From JAAZFZ01 sp035647435 (lineage in GTDB: Bacteria > Bacillota > Clostridia > Oscillospirales > Acutalibacteraceae), in contig DASRNM010000091.1 in assembly GCA_035647435.1 (NCBI GenBank), positions 1 through 16,871 of the forward strand: 16,871 bases of DNA, in the 5' to 3' direction. Positions 14,100 to 16,871 of the stretch are shown here, piece by piece; position 1 is the first letter of the stretch, and each line of letters begins with the position of its first letter. The notes below the pieces were generated by a model, which did no database searches, had not been told where the DNA came from, and worked only from the letters and a program-made list of their open reading frames with translations. The position numbers and the translations under genes are program-made.

Positions 14100-15338
14100 T
14101 CAATAATCAAGTATTCTGATTATTGAAACAGGCTCAATCAAATGGAGCGTTTCAAGCCTTGTGCGAAGCTCCTTTTCGGTTGATTCCGGAGTAACAAACA
14201 CAATCTCGTCGTCTGTTTCGCTACCCATTGAAATAATTCTCACATCACCAAACACTTTCTGTATCGACTCAACAGCGCCTGCCTGGTCCTTTGTTTTTGC
14301 CCGTACATAAAGAGAAACATTGTTTTCAAGGTAGTCTGCCAAATAGTTTTCCTGACTGTCGTCCCACCCAAAATCTTGTCTGCTGTTGATATGTCTTGCG
14401 CAGTCTATAACATCAGCCATGACTGCGCTTGCTGTCGGCATTTTCCCTGCACCCTTGCCGTAGAAAACAACATCACCAATAGCATCGCCTCTGATTAGAA
14501 CCGCATTAAACACACCGTTAACACCGGCGAGCTGACTTTGTTTTTTAATTATTGCAGGGCTAACCATGACTGAAATCTTATCATCAGAAATCTTGAAAGC
14601 ATAGCCAATCAGCTTTATAACACCGCCCCATGTCCCCGCATGCTCAACGTCCTTTAGTGAGATTTTTGTAATACCCTCTGTGTAAACCTCGTCGGGATAA
14701 ACATGCTTGCCAAAACAAAGGGAGGCAAGAATACAAATCTTTCTGCAAGCGTCAATACCCTCGATGTCGGCGGTTGGGTCGCTTTCGGCATAGCCGTTTT
14801 CTTTAGCAAGCTTTAAAGCGTCATCAAAGCTCATGTTTTCTTCAATCATCATCGTGAGAATAAAATTTGTTGTGCCGTTAAGAATACCCGCTATTTCATC
14901 AATTTCATTTGCGGCAAGACATTGGCTTATCGGCCTAATAATAGGAATTCCGCCACCGACACTTGCCTCAAATAAAAAGTTAACATTTTTTTCAGCTGCG
15001 ATTTTGAGCAGTTCATAACCCTTCTCAGCAACAAGCTCCTTGTTTGAAGTAACAACGCTTTTGCCGGCCTCAAGACAGGCTTTGACAAATTCAAAAGCAG
15101 GGTAAAGACCACCCATAGTTTCAACAACAATATCGACCTCAGGGTCGTTAAGAATAATGTTAAAATCTTTTATCATCAATTTTTCGTTAACATCGCCCGA
15201 AAAATCACGAATGTCAAGAATATATTTAAGCTCAAGTTGTGACTGTGCGCTCTTTTTCACAATGCTCGCATGGTTCTTGCTCAAAAGTTCAGCAACGCCT
15301 GAGCCAACCACACCATACCCCATAATCGCTACATACAT
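14100..15338 (-). CDS. hom: Homoserine dehydrogenase
   Basis: A 412-aa NAD(P)-dependent cytoplasmic enzyme reducing aspartate semialdehyde to homoserine, the branch toward threonine and methionine. The Rossmann motif is 'GYGVVG' (7-12). Catalytic Lys100 lies in 'VVTSNKELVA'. The substrate domain has 'GILNGTTNFIL' (151-161) and 'GYAESDPTADIEGIDACRK' (182-200), the family signature. A C-terminal ACT domain (about 333-412) suggests threonine feedback. A GGGGAG 9 nt upstream supports the ATG at 15338. It has a promoter about 45 nt upstream and leads the hom-lysC operon. asd, thrB and thrC, often neighbours, are not in this window. No T-box or other leader fits the short untranslated region. Confidence 0.96.
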   Translation of the reverse strand: MYVAIMGYGVVGSGVAELLSKNHASIVKKSAQSQLELKYILDIRDFSGDVNEKLMIKDFNIILNDPEVDIVVETMGGLYPAFEFVKACLEAGKSVVTSNKELVAEKGYELLKIAAEKNVNFLFEASVGGGIPIIRPISQCLAANEIDEIAGILNGTTNFILTMMIEENMSFDDALKLAKENGYAESDPTADIEGIDACRKICILASLCFGKHVYPDEVYTEGITKISLKDVEHAGTWGGVIKLIGYAFKISDDKISVMVSPAIIKKQSQLAGVNGVFNAVLIRGDAIGDVVFYGKGAGKMPTASAVMADVIDCARHINSRQDFGWDDSQENYLADYLENNVSLYVRAKTKDQAGAVESIQKVFGDVRIISMGSETDDEIVFVTPESTEKELRTRLETLHLIEPVSIIRILDY

Positions 15339-15380
15339 TTTATATCGCTCCCCGATTTTAAAGTTAATACGGCTTATTCT

Positions 15381-15409
15381 ATCATATTTTCATTATTTAA
15401 TAAAGCCAA
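15381..15409 (-). promoter_or_regulatory. Promoter of the hom-lysC operon
   Basis: On the minus strand, TTGGCT (15404-15409), a 17-nt spacer and TATGAT (15381-15386): 4 of 6 and 5 of 6 matches to SigA boxes. The leader would be about 35 nt. Confidence 0.55.
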
Positions 15410-15430
15410 TTTTTGAACTTTTTACAAACA

Positions 15431-15459
15431 TTGATATTTTTATTGTGTTTCAATATAAA
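15431..15459 (+). promoter_or_regulatory. Promoter of the ytvI-like gene
   Basis: TTGATA (15431-15436), a 17-nt spacer and TATAAA (15454-15459), each 5 of 6 to the SigA consensus. The -35 box is 21 nt from the -35 of the divergent hom promoter. A weaker overlapping pair, TTGTGT (15443-15448) and TAAAAT (15466-15471), is also spaced 17 nt. Confidence 0.58.
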
Positions 15460-15511
15460 ATAGTGTAAAATAAAATAAAGTTACTATATTTTATTGCATT
15501 AGAGGGATTAT

Positions 15512-16720
15512 ATGACAAAGGTTGAAAAAAGAAAAGATATATTAATTAATGCGGCGTTCTTTATCTTGATTGTCGGGGCATTTTATCTATTTATGAAATT
15601 TGCCTTTTCTATTTTTGCGCCCTTTATTTTTGCCTTCTTTGTGGCAATGGCGTTGCAAAGGCCCGTCAATCGTGTCGTTAACAAAACCCCTTTGAAAAAA
15701 GGGCTTGTTTCTACAATAATGGTTCTCGTAGCCTTGTCAATGTTTGTTTTGCTAATTACTGCAATAGGCGCCCGAATAGTAACCGAGCTTAAAGGGCTCT
15801 GGCAATCTCTTGTCGTTTTATTTGCTGATTTGCCCAACAACCTGAAAGGTATTGAAGAGTGGCTACTCGATAAAATAAAGTTTTTACCCGATACTGTCGA
15901 AAGATCTTTTGCCGAAAATATAAGCATGTTTTTTAACGGCCTTGTTCAAAAGAGTGCAGAGGAGCTTGCAGAAAGTGGTGTCGCCGGCGGGAATATACCT
16001 AACCCTGAAATTGGCAGCCTTTTCAATTCGTTTAATTTTTCAATACTTGCCACCCCATTGAGTGGCGTATGGTCAACCGCAAAACAAATCCCCAGAATTT
16101 TAGTAGCAACCGTTATTTCTGTCATCGCCTGTTGTTTCATGACATCAGATTATGACAACATTGTTAATTTTATTAAAAGACAAATCTCCCGTTCAAACAG
16201 ATTTGCTCTTTCATCGACAAAAGGCATTTTCTTCTCTTCAATCAAAAAATTGATTAGAGCGTATTCTATTATTATTTTTATCACCTTTTGCGAAATGGCC
16301 GTTGGGTTATTCGTGTTAAAGCTTTTAAACATCTACGACAATGATTATATAATCGCAATTTCCCTGATTATTGCGGTTGTAGATATTTTCCCAGTACTCG
16401 GCACCGGCACCATTATTGTACCATGGTCAATTTATTCGTTTGCGACGGGCAACGTCGGGCTTGGCATTGGTCTTTTGATAATTTACGGCGTTATCTCCGT
16501 TATCAGACAAGTTATTGAACCTAAGCTTGTTGCAATGAACCTCGGAATGTCGCCGATTGTAACGATAATGTGTATGTATGTCGGTCTTTATGTTTTCGGT
16601 TTTATTGGCATCTTCCTTCTCCCGTTAATTGCAATTTTACTAAAACTCCTCAATGATGACGAAATTATTCATTTATGGAAAAACAAAGAGTGTCCCGAAA
16701 AACTTGTTAATAAAAACTAA
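15512..16720 (+). CDS. ytvI: AI-2E family permease, YtvI-like sporulation membrane protein
   Basis: A 402-aa integral membrane protein of the AI-2E transporter family, with the clostridial/bacillar YtvI branch the closest fit. YtvI is tied to sporulation by its distribution; its transport substrate is unknown. The expected layout is visible: two N-terminal membrane segments (about 12-50), one at about 65-88, a long extracytoplasmic loop (about 90-190) rich in Leu/Glu, a segment at about 193-210, then four to five closely packed helices. These contain the family motif 'VDIFPVLGTGTIIVPW' and 'EPKLVAMNLGMSPI', followed by a glycine-rich 'LYVFGFIGIFLLP'. GAGGG at 15502-15506 fixes the start. It diverges from hom and stands alone; a tRNA gene follows. 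The family is sure; the YtvI subfamily is likely, not proven. Confidence 0.82.
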   Translation: MTKVEKRKDILINAAFFILIVGAFYLFMKFAFSIFAPFIFAFFVAMALQRPVNRVVNKTPLKKGLVSTIMVLVALSMFVLLITAIGARIVTELKGLWQSLVVLFADLPNNLKGIEEWLLDKIKFLPDTVERSFAENISMFFNGLVQKSAEELAESGVAGGNIPNPEIGSLFNSFNFSILATPLSGVWSTAKQIPRILVATVISVIACCFMTSDYDNIVNFIKRQISRSNRFALSSTKGIFFSSIKKLIRAYSIIIFITFCEMAVGLFVLKLLNIYDNDYIIAISLIIAVVDIFPVLGTGTIIVPWSIYSFATGNVGLGIGLLIIYGVISVIRQVIEPKLVAMNLGMSPIVTIMCMYVGLYVFGFIGIFLLPLIAILLKLLNDDEIIHLWKNKECPEKLVNKN

Positions 16721-16786
16721 AATAATTTTATATAAAACCAGAACAATTGGCAACCTCTTTATTTTAAAAATTTTTAAGAAAAGGGC

Positions 16787-16815
16787 TTGACGATATGCTT
16801 GATTTATGATATATT
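16787..16815 (+). promoter_or_regulatory. Promoter of the tRNA-Thr gene
   Basis: TTGACG (16787-16792), a 17-nt spacer and TATATT (16810-16815), each 5 of 6 to the SigA consensus. Transcription would begin about 9 nt before the tRNA. It may drive a tRNA cluster continuing past the window edge. Confidence 0.8.
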
Positions 16816-16830
16816 AGTCGAGCGTTCAGT

Positions 16831-16871
16831 GCTGGTGTAGCTCAGTTGGTAGAGCAGCTGATTTGTAATCA
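16831..16871 (+). tRNA. tRNA-Thr (anticodon TGT), cut by the window end
   Basis: The first 41 nt of a tRNA: acceptor GCTGGTG, TA, D stem GCTC/GAGC around AGTTGGTA, then anticodon stem GCTGA and loop TTTGTAA with anticodon TGT (reads ACA, threonine). The 3' stem begins TCA before the sequence stops. The T arm and acceptor 3' side are outside the window. Confidence 0.93.

Noticed and set aside
15339..15511. T-box or amino-acid riboswitch before hom
   Set aside because: The region between the predicted hom promoter and start is only about 35 nt, and no terminator/antiterminator pair or T-box core sequence is visible.
16721..16786. Terminator after the ytvI-like gene
   Set aside because: Only AT-rich sequence with short, weak complementarity is seen; no convincing stem with a T-tract.

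Overview
The window is 16.9 kb of moderately AT-rich chromosome from a spore-forming, Gram-positive fermentative bacterium. The best fit is a member of the Clostridia, possibly the Ruminococcaceae/Oscillospirales. The evidence is: sporulation genes (spoIID, a CotF-type coat pair, a ytvI-like gene), a clostridial 2[4Fe-4S] ferredoxin, the Firmicutes-type darA-holB-ricT cluster, strong GGAGG ribosome binding sites, several TTG starts, and TTGACA/TATAAT-type promoters. I see no phage, insertion sequence, CRISPR array or resistance cassette. This is ordinary core chromosome.

Layout, left to right. A secreted purple-acid-phosphatase-like enzyme (+) ends at a hairpin terminator. It converges on a two-gene minus-strand coat operon: a 57-aa protein followed by an 80-aa protein, which together look like the two halves of CotF. 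Divergent from these is a plus-strand pair, glycerol kinase and malic enzyme, behind a near-consensus promoter with a dyad over its -35 box. A second convergent terminator separates it from a 56-aa ferredoxin gene (-).

From about 5.3 to 11.65 kb everything is on the minus strand. In transcription order: citrate synthase and an unknown polytopic membrane protein; an AEC-family transporter and a short QueG-like iron-sulfur protein; then, from their own promoter, darA (c-di-AMP receptor), holB (clamp loader delta') and ricT.

spoIID (+) diverges from citrate synthase and converges, through a third terminator, on the hom-lysC operon (-) for the aspartate pathway. lysC carries an internal in-frame start with a perfect Shine-Dalgarno sequence, implying a separately made beta subunit. 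A ytvI-like membrane protein gene (+) diverges from hom. The window ends inside a tRNA-Thr(TGT) gene with its own promoter.

I found no convincing undescribed multi-gene system. The observations most worth a second look are the split CotF pair, the internal lysC start, the shortened QueG-like protein, the unrecognised membrane protein coupled to citrate synthase, and the dyad at the glpK promoter. Two real genes (57 aa and 56 aa) are short enough to be missed by a length cut-off of 60 aa.
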